The position numbers and the translations under genes are program-made. From Lentiprolixibacter aurantiacus (GTDB taxonomy: Bacteria > Bacteroidota > Bacteroidia > Flavobacteriales > Flavobacteriaceae), in the NCBI RefSeq assembly GCF_026241225.1, contig NZ_JAPFQP010000001.1, positions 1,178,001-1,242,000 of the forward strand: a stretch of 64,000 nt of DNA. Direction: 5' to 3'. Positions within the stretch are counted from its first letter, which is position 1; each line of letters opens with the position of its first letter. The notes under the pieces are model-generated. The model worked only from the letters and a program-made list of their open reading frames with translations. It was not told where the DNA came from and made no database searches. Shown here one piece after another: positions 53,951 to 63,298 of this stretch.

Positions 53951-55099
53951 ATGAACAAATATGTTAAATATGGATTGATAGCCGTCCTGGTCCTGGGAGC
54001 CATGTGGGCAGCAGCTTTTTTTATTAAATCCAATAGCAAATCGGCTACCGCCTATGATACCAAAAAACCGTTTACTTCCAATATTGAAAAGAAAACGGTA
54101 GCTACTGGGAAGGTAATACCCGAAGATGAGGTGGAGATCAAGCCACAGATCTCAGGTATTATTGATAAGATCTATATGGAAGAGGGGGAAGCTGTAAAAG
54201 CAGGGGATCTTATTGCCGTGATCAAGGTGGTTCCCAACGAACAGGCACTCAACTCGTCCAGAGGCCGGGTTCGTAATGCGGAAATTGCCCTTAATAATAC
54301 TAAGATCGAATACGACCGAAGCAAGGCCTTGTTTGATAAAGGGGTGATCTCCAGCCAGGATTTCCTTAACCTGCAGTTGCGTTATGACCAGGCTGTTCAG
54401 GAACTGGACAATGCCCGCGCGGATTATCAGATCATCCGAATAGGATCTGCTGGAGGTTCTTCCAGTGCTAATACCAATATCCGGGCCACTGTGAACGGGA
54501 CCATTCTTGAAATCCCGGTAGAAGAAGGTGACCAGGTCATCCAGAGCAACAATTTTAATGATGGTACCACCATTGCGACTATTGCAGACCTGAGCAAAAT
54601 GATTTTTGAAGGAAAGGTAGACGAAGGTGAGGTTGGCAAACTGCAGTTGGGGATGCCCTTAGAGATCAGCCTGGGTGCCATTGCGGACCAGAAACTCGAA
54701 GCAAAATTAAAGTTTATCGCTCCTAAAGGGATTGAAGAAGCGGGGGCCGTTCAGTTTAAGATTGAAGGAGATGTGGAAATAAACGATTCTATCTTCGTTC
54801 GCGCCGGTTACAGCGCCAACGCTTCACTGGTACTTGAGAAGAAAGACAGTATCATGGTCATTCCTGAAGCCCTGCTTCAATTCGACAGGGAAACAGACAA
54901 GCCGTATGTTGAAGTCAAGGTTGGAGACCAGAAGTTTGAACGGCGAGATATAGAAATAGGAATTTCCGATGGGGTGAATGTGGAAATTGTTTCCGGGCTG
55001 TCCTTTGAAGATGAGGTGAAGATCTGGAACAAGACGGAGCCCATAAAACGCGGAGAAGATGAAGAAGGAAATGAGGGTGGAGAGGAAGAAACGTCCTAG
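53951..55099 (+). CDS. MacA-like periplasmic adaptor (copy 2)
   Basis: 382-residue adaptor with membrane anchor (about 7-27), lipoyl halves (KPQISGIIDKIYMEEGEAV), alpha-hairpin (RGRVRNAEIALNNTKIEYDRSK, KGVISSQDFLNLQ) and the same C-terminal pattern (LLQFDRETDKPYVEVKVGDQ) as copy 1. The Glu/Gly-rich tail (DEEGNEGGEEE) is extra. It is 45 nt before the TolC-type gene. Confidence 0.93.
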   Translation: MNKYVKYGLIAVLVLGAMWAAAFFIKSNSKSATAYDTKKPFTSNIEKKTVATGKVIPEDEVEIKPQISGIIDKIYMEEGEAVKAGDLIAVIKVVPNEQALNSSRGRVRNAEIALNNTKIEYDRSKALFDKGVISSQDFLNLQLRYDQAVQELDNARADYQIIRIGSAGGSSSANTNIRATVNGTILEIPVEEGDQVIQSNNFNDGTTIATIADLSKMIFEGKVDEGEVGKLQLGMPLEISLGAIADQKLEAKLKFIAPKGIEEAGAVQFKIEGDVEINDSIFVRAGYSANASLVLEKKDSIMVIPEALLQFDRETDKPYVEVKVGDQKFERRDIEIGISDGVNVEIVSGLSFEDEVKIWNKTEPIKRGEDEEGNEGGEEETS

Positions 55100-55143
55100 G
55101 AAATAGAGTGCGTGCAATTATCAAATTGATCAAAAAACTAGAA

Positions 55144-56484
55144 ATGAAATACAAATTAACCCTTTTACTCCTGGTGTTCGGAATGATTTCGCTTTCCGCA
55201 CAACTGAAGAAATGGACGCTTGAGGAGTGTGTTACCTACGCCGTAGAAAATAACCTGTCTATTGAGCAGTTCAGGCTGGATTTGGAAAATGCCAAAATTG
55301 ACAAGTCGGATGCCATAGGAAACCTGTTGCCAACATTAAACGGGCAGCTAAGTGCTCAGAGCAGTACGGGTTTATCCTTTAACCCGGCGAACAACGAACC
55401 CGTAAATATTACTCAGAATTCTGCTTCGGGAAGCCTTACTTCTTTTGTGACGCTTTTCGATGGTTTGCGGAATTACAACCAGATACAAAGAGCCAAATTG
55501 AACGCCATCGCGAGTCAGTACCGATTGGATAATCTCGTTGATGATATCAGGCTGAACGTGGCACTCAATTACCTTAGTGTCTTGTCAAACAAGGAGTCGC
55601 TTAAGGTCTTTGAGGCCCAGTATGCGGTTACCGAACAAGATTTGAAGCGAACCCAGGAATTGGTGGAATCCGGAGTTTTGCCGAGAGGAGATTTGCTTGA
55701 AATTGAAGCTACGGCCGCTAACCAGGAACAGCAGATCATAAACGCCAGGAACCAGGTGCTGATCTCAAGGATCAACCTGGCCCAGTTACTGCAGATTACG
55801 GATTATGAGAATTTCGACATCGCAGATGAAGAATTTGAAGTGCCTCCTTCCGATATCCTGAATAATTCGGCTAAATCTATTTTTGCCAAGGCTTTGAGTT
55901 TCCGTAACGACATCAAGTTTTCCGAGTCTAATGTGGCCCTGGCAGAGAAGGATTTGCAGATTGCCAAGGGAGCAGCCCTTCCTACCCTCGGGGCGTTTAT
56001 CAATTACAACACCCGTTACTCGGATCAGTTCTTTGATCCATTTACGGGGGATCTGATCCCGTTTAAGGACCAGCTTTGGATAAACGATGGTATTTCGTTG
56101 GGAGCCCGCCTTGACATCCCTATTTTCAATGGTTTCAATACACGTAACAGCATAAAAAGATCAAAGATCAGTCTGGAAAAGGCAAAGTTGCAGCTGGAAC
56201 AGGACAAACTGGACCTGGAGACCAATGTTAATCAGGCCTATGTGGACGTGGAAAACACCGCAAAAACCTATGAGGCTTCGCTCAAAACATTAGAAGCCCG
56301 TAGACTGGCTTATGATTACGCAAGGGAACGCTATAATGTAGGTGTTATGAATGCCTTTGATTTCAGCCAGGCCCAGGCGCGGGTAGATAATGCCGCCGCA
56401 TCGGTGATCCGTTCCAAGTACGATTATATTTTTCGTATCAAAGTGCTGGAATTCTATTTTGGACTTCCCATAGTACTGGATTAG
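55144..56484 (+). CDS. TolC-family outer membrane channel
   Basis: 446 residues from the ATG at 55144; a longer reading from 55108 would add a basic stretch before the signal peptide (MKYKLTLLLLVFG..LSAQ), so I prefer this start. The two halves have the long helical coiled-coil repeats of TolC proteins (for example TVTEQDLKRTQELVESGVLP-type and LEKAKLQLEQDKLDLE). It provides the outer-membrane exit for both adaptor/permease sets. It is the last gene of the cluster, before a strong terminator. Confidence 0.94.
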   Translation: MKYKLTLLLLVFGMISLSAQLKKWTLEECVTYAVENNLSIEQFRLDLENAKIDKSDAIGNLLPTLNGQLSAQSSTGLSFNPANNEPVNITQNSASGSLTSFVTLFDGLRNYNQIQRAKLNAIASQYRLDNLVDDIRLNVALNYLSVLSNKESLKVFEAQYAVTEQDLKRTQELVESGVLPRGDLLEIEATAANQEQQIINARNQVLISRINLAQLLQITDYENFDIADEEFEVPPSDILNNSAKSIFAKALSFRNDIKFSESNVALAEKDLQIAKGAALPTLGAFINYNTRYSDQFFDPFTGDLIPFKDQLWINDGISLGARLDIPIFNGFNTRNSIKRSKISLEKAKLQLEQDKLDLETNVNQAYVDVENTAKTYEASLKTLEARRLAYDYARERYNVGVMNAFDFSQAQARVDNAAASVIRSKYDYIFRIKVLEFYFGLPIVLD

Positions 56485-56518
56485 GCATTATTCAGGGATA
56501 AATATTTTTAAATTAGTA

Positions 56519-56550
56519 CTGCCGGCTGCAAAGCCGGCAGGCTTTTTTTT
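56519..56550 (+). terminator. Terminator of the ABC export cluster
   Basis: CTGCCGGCT/AGCCGGCAG, a 9-bp G+C-rich stem with a 4-nt loop, is followed by eight T. Confidence 0.93.
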
Positions 56551-56554
56551 ATCG

Positions 56555-56562
56555 TATCTTTG
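56555..56562 (+). promoter_or_regulatory. -7 element of tsaB, close to the ATG
   Basis: TATCTTTG ends 8 nt before the ATG and begins 5 nt after the T-tract of the previous terminator. The leader should be only a few bases. Confidence 0.6.
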
Positions 56563-56570
56563 CCGCCATT

Positions 56571-57233
56571 ATGGCGATAATTCTCAATCTGGAAACCGCA
56601 ACTACCAACTGCTCTGTTAGCCTGGCGCAGGATGGGAAATTACTGGCTTTGCGTGAAGAGAATTATCAGGGATATTCTCACTCGGAGAAACTGCATATTT
56701 TTATTGGGGAGGTGCTGGAAGAAGCTGGCAAGGATATGCAGGATCTTAGTGCGGTAGCCGTTAGTAAAGGGCCAGGCTCGTATACCGGTTTGCGCATTGG
56801 GGTGGCTGCAGCCAAGGGAATTTGTTTTGCATTGGATATTCCACTGATTTCAATCCCCACTTTAGACAGCCTGGGCAGGCAGATCGAGGTTGAAGAAGGC
56901 TATTTAATCCCGATGCTGGACGCCAGGAGAATGGAGGTGTATGCCAAGGTTTTAAGTAATTCTTACGAGACTGTCAGGGAGACGGAAGCAGAGATTATTG
57001 ATGCCAAATCCTTTGCCGAATTTGCTAAAAAAGCCCCCGTCTATCTATTGGGGAATGGAGCAAAGAAATGCATAGGCGTTCTTGATCACCCCAATTTTCA
57101 TTTCCGGGAAGATCTGGTGCCTTCCGCCAGGGAGATGGCCAGCATGTCCTATCATAATTATGCCAACAAGGAGTTTGAGGACCTGGCCTATTTCGAACCT
57201 TACTATTTAAAAGAATTTATACTGGGTAAATAG
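56571..57233 (+). CDS. tsaB: tRNA threonylcarbamoyladenosine protein TsaB
   Basis: 220-residue TsaB, the scaffold partner of TsaD in making t6A37 on ANN-decoding tRNAs. The N-terminal ASKHA-type motif LNLETATTNCSVSL (4-17) and SKGPGSYTGLRIGVAAAKG (about 64-82) are characteristic. Length is typical of the full-length family. It is a single gene, convergent with the MscS gene. Confidence 0.95.
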   Translation: MAIILNLETATTNCSVSLAQDGKLLALREENYQGYSHSEKLHIFIGEVLEEAGKDMQDLSAVAVSKGPGSYTGLRIGVAAAKGICFALDIPLISIPTLDSLGRQIEVEEGYLIPMLDARRMEVYAKVLSNSYETVRETEAEIIDAKSFAEFAKKAPVYLLGNGAKKCIGVLDHPNFHFREDLVPSAREMASMSYHNYANKEFEDLAYFEPYYLKEFILGK

Positions 57234-57273
57234 GGGTCTGCCTCAAAAGGAACCTGCAGGCCTGGTTAAACAC

Positions 57274-58098
57274 CTATGCCGGCTTTTGATGCACATCGAT
57301 CTGAGGGAAGGGAATCTCGATTCCAGCCTCATCAAAGCGGTATTTGAGTGTCTCCATGACATGGAAGTGCGCCGCCCAGAAGTTTTCATTGGCTGCCCAG
57401 AAGCGAAGTGACAGAACTACAGCGCTATCGGCGAGTTCCCCAACATAAACTTCAGGAGCCGGATCTTCCAGGATGTTTTCATATTGACTACAAATTTCCA
57501 ATAAAATATCCTTGGCCTTCTTTATGTTGGAACTATAACTGATACCCACTTCAATTTTATCCCGCCTCTTATCTTCGGCATTATAGTTAATAATATTGTT
57601 ATTGGATAATTGCCCATTCGGGATGATAGCCAACTGATTTCCAAATGTGTTCAGTTTTGTGGTAAAAATGGATATTTCCTTCACGGTTCCATCAACTCCC
57701 TGAGCGGAGATAAAGTCTCCTACACGGAACGGCTTAAATATCAGGATCAGGACTCCTCCCGCAAAGTTAGCCAGGGAACCCTGAAGCGCTAAACCTACCG
57801 CAAGCCCAGCCGCACCCAGCATGGCAACCAGCGAGGACGATTTTACACCCAACTGGGTTATTACGAGCACAAATAAAATAACCTTTAAACTGATTTTGAT
57901 AAAACTCTGGAGGAAGGTTTCCAGGGCGGGATCAAAATCCTTTTTGTCAAAAAAGCGCCTGACTATATGATTTAAAAACCGGATCACCCATAGACCAACG
58001 ACAAGGATTATTACTGCTGTTATGAGATCGGGGAGAAAATCTAATATCCAGTTCCAGGCCTCTTTTGCAAATCCTTCGAGATCGTTTAATTTATCCAT
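57274..58098 (-). CDS. Small-conductance mechanosensitive channel (MscS)
   Basis: 274-residue MscS-type channel that opens under membrane tension to release solutes on osmotic downshock. Helices at about 20-42 and 65-85, then the pore helix (about 87-120) with the Gly/Ala pattern GAAGLAVGLALQGSLANFAGG. The cytoplasmic beta and alpha/beta vestibule follows (FKPFRVGDFI onward). Size is like the E. coli MscS core. Its promoter (minus strand, 58133-58140) leaves a leader of about 30 nt. Confidence 0.94.
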   Translation of the reverse strand: MDKLNDLEGFAKEAWNWILDFLPDLITAVIILVVGLWVIRFLNHIVRRFFDKKDFDPALETFLQSFIKISLKVILFVLVITQLGVKSSSLVAMLGAAGLAVGLALQGSLANFAGGVLILIFKPFRVGDFISAQGVDGTVKEISIFTTKLNTFGNQLAIIPNGQLSNNNIINYNAEDKRRDKIEVGISYSSNIKKAKDILLEICSQYENILEDPAPEVYVGELADSAVVLSLRFWAANENFWAAHFHVMETLKYRFDEAGIEIPFPQIDVHQKPA

Positions 58099-58132
58099 AA
58101 TGGGTGGTGTTATTTATATTTAATAATATTTA

Positions 58133-58140
58133 CAAAGATA
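58133..58140 (-). promoter_or_regulatory. Promoter of the MscS gene
   Basis: On the minus strand TATCTTTG matches the -7 element, 34 nt before the start at 58098. Confidence 0.6.
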
Positions 58141-58149
58141 CTATTCGAA

Positions 58150-60276
58150 TTAAAAAAAAGAATCCTGATCTGGCTGAATCTGGCCCAGTGCCTCATCTGC
58201 AACTTTAACAGGCAGCTTGCATGACCCCTTTTGACAAACATATATCAGGGTTTCCCCCGATACAAATCGTTTTTCCAGTAATGGCAAATTGCTTTCGCTG
58301 TCCGATCCCGCCATAATAGTATTGGGTAGGTAATGCTGTTGCAAAAACGAACGGTCCTGTTCGTTATCCGGGCCTAACAAGGCCACTTCGTAAAATGGAT
58401 TTTGGGTAAACAACACAAGGTGCAGCCAGTTGGCGTATCCTGAAATATCTTCACTAAAATTACCTTGTACAGCTTTCATCATATTGATTGCGGTGTCCTC
58501 GTATGCGGTGTTGTACAGGTGCTTGGACAGGTAAAATAAATTCTTTGCCATAATGGAGTTGGAAGCCGGAATAACATTGTCCATGGTTTCCAGGGTCCTG
58601 CGGATTACAAACTCGTCTTGCCTGGAGGTAAAGAAAAAGAGGCCTGAAGACTCATCGTAATGATTTTGCAGGCAGTATTCAGTCAGTGATTCTGCTTTCT
58701 TCAGCCAATTCTTATCAAAGGTAACTTCGTATAAGGCCAGGAATGCATCTATAATACTGGCGTAATCTTCAAGATAGCCGTTGATGGTACTCCTTCCTTC
58801 TTTATGGTTGTGGTAGAGCCCGCCATCTTCCCTCATCATATGCTCAGATATGAAGTTTGCATTTTTCAGCGCCATCTCCAGGTAGCTGCTCTTGCCTACT
58901 GTTTTATAGGCGTCAACCAATCCTTTCAGCATTAGTCCATTCCAGGAAGCCAGTATCTTGTCGTCCAGCCTGGGCCTGTCCCGCTGTTCACGTCTTTCAA
59001 ATAACCTTTCCTTACAGGAACGGATAAGTCTGGCCAGTTCATCAATGGTAAGGCCATGCATTTTTGCGATTTCCATTTCGCTTTTATTCCGGATCAGCAC
59101 AAACTTTCCTTCTTCCCAGAATCCATAGGGATTGATGTTGTAATAATCTTTAAAAACTGGAAAATCGTCTGCGAGGACATCCTGCAATTCTTCTGCCTTC
59201 CAAACGTAGAATGCGCCTTCTTCCAATTTGCCGGAATCATCCTTGCTGTCTGCGTCAAGAGAGGAATAAAAGGCACCATTTTCATTGGTGAGTTCGCGGG
59301 CAACAAAGCTGATGGTTTCTTCTACCGTCTTCCGGTAAAGCGGGTCCTGCGTCAGGGCGTAGGCCTTTGCATATAAGCTCACCAGCTGGCCGTTGTCATA
59401 GAGCATTTTTTCAAAATGGGGCACATGCCATTTGGTGTCTACAGAATAACGGGCAAATCCGCCCCCCAGGTGGTCATATACACCACCGTAGGCCATTTTA
59501 GTCAGTGTAAGGTTAACGTAATCTTTGGTCTGGATGTCGTTTTCGGCCCAGGCATAGTGCAACAGAAAATCCAGGTTTCCGGGCATCATGAATTTAGGTG
59601 CCCTTTTGTAGCCGCCCATTTCCATATCGAAAAAGGTAGTCCATTTGGCAACCGCAGCGGCCAGTTTTTCCTTATCATAAAGGTCGGGGTTCTCATGGGG
59701 AGGGATGAGGTTTATTTCTTTGATTCCCTGGGCCAGATCACGGGCATAGTCTGTTACCTTTCCCGGATCCTCTTCATACAGGTCGCTCAATTGGTTCAGG
59801 ACCTTCATCCAGTCTTCTTTTTTTACGTAGGTACCCCCCCAGAAAGGCCTCCCGTCCGGCAAGGCTACAACATTCAGTGGCCATCCCCCGCGGCCGGTCA
59901 TCATTTGTACGGCATCCATGTAGATCTGGTCGATATCAGGCCGTTCCTCCCTGTCTATTTTGATGTTGATAAACCGATCATTCATTACCCTGGCCACCTC
60001 TTCATCCTCGAAGCATTCCTCTTCCATGACATGGCACCAGTGGCAGGCGGCATAACCAATACTGATCAACAATAGTTTGTTCTCTTTTTCAGCCTTTTTA
60101 AGGACTTCAGGAGACCAGGCCTCCCAGTTCACCGGGTTGTGGGCGTGCTGGAGCAGGTAGGGGCTTGTTTCGTCAATAAGGGCGTTGGTATATTTATGGG
60201 TCATGGTCGTATTTTTTCGCTGGCATCCCCAAAGAGAAGCCAGAATACAAATCAAAAGACAATAGGTTTTCCACAT
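58150..60276 (-). CDS. DUF255 thioredoxin-domain lipoprotein (YyaL/SSP411 family)
   Basis: 708-residue protein. A lipobox (LWGC, Cys18) suggests anchoring in the membrane, unusual for a family often predicted cytosolic. The N-terminal thioredoxin-like DUF255 domain begins [21 protein letters not shown] and has the redox motif Cys78-HW-Cys81. The rest (about 200-690) is an alpha/alpha-toroid like N-acylglucosamine 2-epimerases, with [17 protein letters not shown]. Function is not known; a redox or carbohydrate role is guessed from the domains. Downstream of dodecin on the same strand. Confidence 0.9.
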   Translation of the reverse strand: MWKTYCLLICILASLWGCQRKNTTMTHKYTNALIDETSPYLLQHAHNPVNWEAWSPEVLKKAEKENKLLLISIGYAACHWCHVMEEECFEDEEVARVMNDRFINIKIDREERPDIDQIYMDAVQMMTGRGGWPLNVVALPDGRPFWGGTYVKKEDWMKVLNQLSDLYEEDPGKVTDYARDLAQGIKEINLIPPHENPDLYDKEKLAAAVAKWTTFFDMEMGGYKRAPKFMMPGNLDFLLHYAWAENDIQTKDYVNLTLTKMAYGGVYDHLGGGFARYSVDTKWHVPHFEKMLYDNGQLVSLYAKAYALTQDPLYRKTVEETISFVARELTNENGAFYSSLDADSKDDSGKLEEGAFYVWKAEELQDVLADDFPVFKDYYNINPYGFWEEGKFVLIRNKSEMEIAKMHGLTIDELARLIRSCKERLFERREQRDRPRLDDKILASWNGLMLKGLVDAYKTVGKSSYLEMALKNANFISEHMMREDGGLYHNHKEGRSTINGYLEDYASIIDAFLALYEVTFDKNWLKKAESLTEYCLQNHYDESSGLFFFTSRQDEFVIRRTLETMDNVIPASNSIMAKNLFYLSKHLYNTAYEDTAINMMKAVQGNFSEDISGYANWLHLVLFTQNPFYEVALLGPDNEQDRSFLQQHYLPNTIMAGSDSESNLPLLEKRFVSGETLIYVCQKGSCKLPVKVADEALGQIQPDQDSFF

Positions 60277-60336
60277 AGGTATGTGCAGTGTATTGAAGGG
60301 AGGATTATCGGGGCACTTAGGCTTGCCTGAAAGCCA

Positions 60337-60537
60337 TTATATTACTTCGAAGGTGACCTTAACATTTACCCGGTACTCGTCTATCTTGCCATCTCTCACG
60401 GTAGCACTCTGCTCCTGTATATATACCGAACGAATATTGTCAACCGATTTTGATGCCTGAGCCAGTGCCCTTTTGGTGGCATCTTCCCAACTTTCCTGTG
60501 AGTTGGCCATTAATTCAATAACCTTTAGAACTGCCAT
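60337..60537 (-). CDS. Dodecin
   Basis: 66-residue small protein with the full dodecin pattern: MAVLKVIELMANSQESWEDATKRA, then the conserved Trp17 that stacks on the flavin, and the strand VRDGKIDEYRVNVKVTFEV. Dodecamers store or sequester riboflavin/FMN. It precedes the DUF255 gene by 60 nt on the same strand. A near-match -7 element (TATCTTTC, 60560-60567, minus) lies 22 nt upstream. Confidence 0.93.
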   Translation of the reverse strand: MAVLKVIELMANSQESWEDATKRALAQASKSVDNIRSVYIQEQSATVRDGKIDEYRVNVKVTFEVI

Positions 60538-60603
60538 AATACTAGAATTGTTATTTGATGAAAGATAGTGATATTACAGCTATTTATGACACCAGAAGAT
60601 TTT

Positions 60604-61506
60604 CTAGCCGTTAATAGCAACAACCTGGTCTACTTTATCCCCAAGCATATTCTTCAACATGGTTTCAATACCGTTTTTAAGGGTAAATGTGGAAGAGGGG
60701 CAACCGCTGCATGCTCCCTGCAGGATCACATTTACTGTTTTGCTTTCCTCTTCGTAAGACTGAAATAGAATGTTGCCTCCGTCACTCGCAACAGCAGGCT
60801 TTACGTATTCTTCCAGGATATCCACAATTTGTTTTGAGGTATCGTCCAGATTGTTGTTTGATTGCTTTGCTTCTTCATTCTTTTCTGCAACTTTGGCAAC
60901 TGCTGCTTCCGATATCAGTTCATTACCTTCAGTGATGAAGTTTCGAATTTCATCTCTGAGTTCCATGGTTACCTCATTCCAGTCAGCCACCTCATATTTG
61001 GTGACGGAAATATAATTTTCGTCCATAAATACCTCCTTTACAAAAGGATGCTGGAAAAGGAAGGTTGCCAATTTAGAGGTAGACGCCTCATCTATATTTT
61101 TAAATTCAAAAGCTGCAGGAACCAGTTTTTTGTTTGCCACGAACTTCATAACTGCGGGGTTGGGGGTAACTTCCGCGTAAAGCGTAACGGGGACTTTCTT
61201 GCTCTGGGTTTCTTCATTGACCACAGCAGCACCGGTATTGAGGTATTCTACGAGTTGCTGGGCTACTTCACCCTGCACATCCTCCCATTCCACTATTTCA
61301 AAGCGTTCCAGGGCAATGAAATTGGCAGATACGTATACGGTTTTGATGAAAGGCAAATAGAATAATTGTTGCGCCAGCGGAGAATTCTTCGCCTCATCTA
61401 TGTTGTGGTATTCGTAGTGTCCGTTTTCAACCAGCATATGGTTGGCTTCGAACTTTAAAACAGCCGGATTATTGGTTGGTACTACGGTGATATTGAACGT
61501 TTTCAT
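60604..61506 (-). CDS. NifU-type Fe-S scaffold with two Nfu_N domains
   Basis: 300-residue iron-sulfur carrier. I use the ATG at 61506 (MKTFNITVVP), not the upstream one that would overlap the promoter. There are two copies of the Nfu N-terminal domain (about 1-92 and 107-195, sharing NPAVxKF...A and the NIDEA pattern) and a C-terminal NifU domain (about 225-300) with the cluster cysteines Cys266-x2-Cys269 (GACSGCPSS). It should pass assembled [4Fe-4S] clusters to target enzymes. It is a single gene with its own promoter. Confidence 0.94.
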   Translation of the reverse strand: MKTFNITVVPTNNPAVLKFEANHMLVENGHYEYHNIDEAKNSPLAQQLFYLPFIKTVYVSANFIALERFEIVEWEDVQGEVAQQLVEYLNTGAAVVNEETQSKKVPVTLYAEVTPNPAVMKFVANKKLVPAAFEFKNIDEASTSKLATFLFQHPFVKEVFMDENYISVTKYEVADWNEVTMELRDEIRNFITEGNELISEAAVAKVAEKNEEAKQSNNNLDDTSKQIVDILEEYVKPAVASDGGNILFQSYEEESKTVNVILQGACSGCPSSTFTLKNGIETMLKNMLGDKVDQVVAING

Positions 61507-61522
61507 TAGCCTGATTTTCCCG

Positions 61523-61530
61523 CAAAAATA
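61523..61530 (-). promoter_or_regulatory. Promoter of the Nfu gene
   Basis: On the minus strand TATTTTTG matches the -7 element 16 nt before the ATG at 61506. It lies inside the extended reading frame, which supports the shorter start. Confidence 0.62.
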
Positions 61531-61587
61531 CAACCTATTTACTAGTTATACCACATATAATAATGTCGTATTTCATCCGTTATACTT

Positions 61588-61595
61588 TATATTTG
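61588..61595 (+). promoter_or_regulatory. Promoter of the PorP/SprF gene
   Basis: TATATTTG matches the -7 element 35 nt upstream of the ATG at 61631. Confidence 0.62.
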
Positions 61596-61630
61596 GAACC
61601 CTTAGCTAAAAACCTGCCTCACATTCGCTG

Positions 61631-62632
61631 ATGAGAAAAACCATAACCTTTTTTTGTTCTTTTCTGTTTTTTTGTTCATTGGCATGGTCTCAGGAGGGTA
61701 TTCCTGTCTATTTTGATTACCTGTCTGACAATTATTACCTGTTACACCCTTCCATGGCCGGTATAGGTGAGGGTGGTAAAATTCGGCTAACAGCCAGGAA
61801 GCAGTGGTTTAATGTAGACGAGGCACCCAGTCTCCAAACGATTAATGCACATTACAGGATTCCGCAGACCAGCAGCGGGGTGGGGGCTATCCTATTCAAT
61901 GACGCCAACGGATACCACAGTCAGACCGGGGTTAAGCTTACCTATGCCCATCATTTGCAATTGGGCCCGGAGGTAAGGATTTTAAACCAGCTCTCTTTTG
62001 GAATGAGCGCCGGGTTTATACAGAGTAGTCTGGATGAAACGGAGTTTCGCTCAGTAATTCCTGATCCCGTAATTTCCGGTGCACGAAACAGCGTAGGCTA
62101 TTTCAATGTTGATTTTGGTATGTCTTACAATTACATGGAATTTTACGCGCATTTTTCGGTACTAAATGCCCTGGGTAGTGGCCGTGACCTCTATACTGCC
62201 ATTGAATTTGACAACCTTAGGAGGTACCTGCTATCTGCAGGATATGTCTTTGGGAGGAGTGAATGGCGTGTGGAACCTTCAGTATTGTTGCAGTTAACTG
62301 AGTTCACAGAAGAAAAAACAGTCGATTTCAATGTCAAGGTATACCGGGATGTTAGCTTTGGAACCGTTTGGGGCGGGCTGTCTTATCGCAGGAGTTTTGA
62401 CGGGGCCCAGTTCCTGGTAGACGGATCCTTCGGGGAACAGCGACTTCAACTGTTTACCCCTATTGTTGGATTGAATTACAAGAACTTCATGTTTGCCTAT
62501 ACCTATTCCTATCAGTCTGGCGATATCCGCCTGGATAACGGAGGCTTCCACCAGATTACCCTGGGCTACCAGTTTGGCCAGGTCGACCGGGGTGCTAAGT
62601 ACGATTGCTACTGTCCGGCCGCCAATTACTAA
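61631..62632 (+). CDS. PorP/SprF-family type IX secretion membrane protein
   Basis: 333 residues with a signal peptide (about 5-20, cut near AWSQE) and an outer-membrane beta-barrel: alternating strands such as VGYFNVDFGMSYNYM and FMFAYTYSYQSGD, ending in a strand with YQFG. The N-terminal YFDYLSDNYYLLHPSMAG is the PorP/SprF hallmark (Y..N...NPA-like). Such proteins bind secreted adhesins or serve the T9SS at the surface. There is no large CTD adhesin gene next to it, which is unlike the usual sprB-sprF pairing. Confidence 0.92.
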   Translation: MRKTITFFCSFLFFCSLAWSQEGIPVYFDYLSDNYYLLHPSMAGIGEGGKIRLTARKQWFNVDEAPSLQTINAHYRIPQTSSGVGAILFNDANGYHSQTGVKLTYAHHLQLGPEVRILNQLSFGMSAGFIQSSLDETEFRSVIPDPVISGARNSVGYFNVDFGMSYNYMEFYAHFSVLNALGSGRDLYTAIEFDNLRRYLLSAGYVFGRSEWRVEPSVLLQLTEFTEEKTVDFNVKVYRDVSFGTVWGGLSYRRSFDGAQFLVDGSFGEQRLQLFTPIVGLNYKNFMFAYTYSYQSGDIRLDNGGFHQITLGYQFGQVDRGAKYDCYCPAANY

Positions 62633-62702
62633 TCAGGCCGTTTTTCCTATCCTTTGAGACTAAATTGATTCCCCTTGTTGCTTTTAAAAGTGAGGCAGCA
62701 CC

Positions 62703-62710
62703 TATCTTTG
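62703..62710 (+). promoter_or_regulatory. Promoter of the gamma-carbonic anhydrase gene
   Basis: TATCTTTG matches the -7 element 27 nt before the ATG at 62738. Confidence 0.6.
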
Positions 62711-62737
62711 TGGTATTGGAATTTCAACCCAAAAAAC

Positions 62738-63250
62738 ATGATACGAAAATTAAAAGGGATAAGCCCCAAAACGGGAAAAGGATGTTTCCTTGCCGAGAAC
62801 GCCGTTGTTATTGGGGATGTAACCATGGGTGATGAATGCAGTGTCTGGTACAATGCCGTAATCCGTGGAGATGTGCATTATATCAGAATGGGAAACAGGG
62901 TAAATGTTCAGGACGGGGCAGTGATCCACTGTACCTATCAGAAGGCACCAACCAATATTGGCAACAATGTTTCCATAGCCCATGGGGCAATCGTGCACGG
63001 CTGTACTATTCACGATAATGTACTGGTAGGAATGGGTAGCATTATCATGGACGATTGTGTTATAGAATCAAACTGCATAATAGCTGCTGGCGCCGTGTTA
63101 ACGAAAGGCACCAGGGTACCTTCTGGGAGCGTCTTTGCGGGTATGCCTGCAAAAAAGATCAAGGATATTGATCCGGCATTAAGTGAAGGAGAGATAAAGC
63201 GTATTGCGAACAGCTATGTGAAGTATGCCAGCTGGTATGACGGGGATTAG
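62738..63250 (+). CDS. Gamma-carbonic anhydrase family protein
   Basis: 170-residue left-handed beta-helix protein of the CamH/PaaY-like group. Hexapeptide repeats run through residues about 20-125. The three zinc histidines are His64, His82 and His87 at the trimer interface. The ATG at 62738 (MIRKLKGISPKTGKG) matches family starts; the longer TTG frame would include the promoter. Carbonic anhydrase activity is not certain in this group; some act on other carbonyl or CoA chemistry. Confidence 0.9.
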   Translation: MIRKLKGISPKTGKGCFLAENAVVIGDVTMGDECSVWYNAVIRGDVHYIRMGNRVNVQDGAVIHCTYQKAPTNIGNNVSIAHGAIVHGCTIHDNVLVGMGSIIMDDCVIESNCIIAAGAVLTKGTRVPSGSVFAGMPAKKIKDIDPALSEGEIKRIANSYVKYASWYDGD

Positions 63251-63298
63251 GAAGATCCTTCAAAGAATCCTTATTTTTACACAACCAAAAACGTTAAA

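Noticed and set aside
62675-62737. TTG-initiated extension of the gamma-carbonic anhydrase
   Set aside because: The -7 promoter element lies inside it and family members begin at the ATG at 62738.
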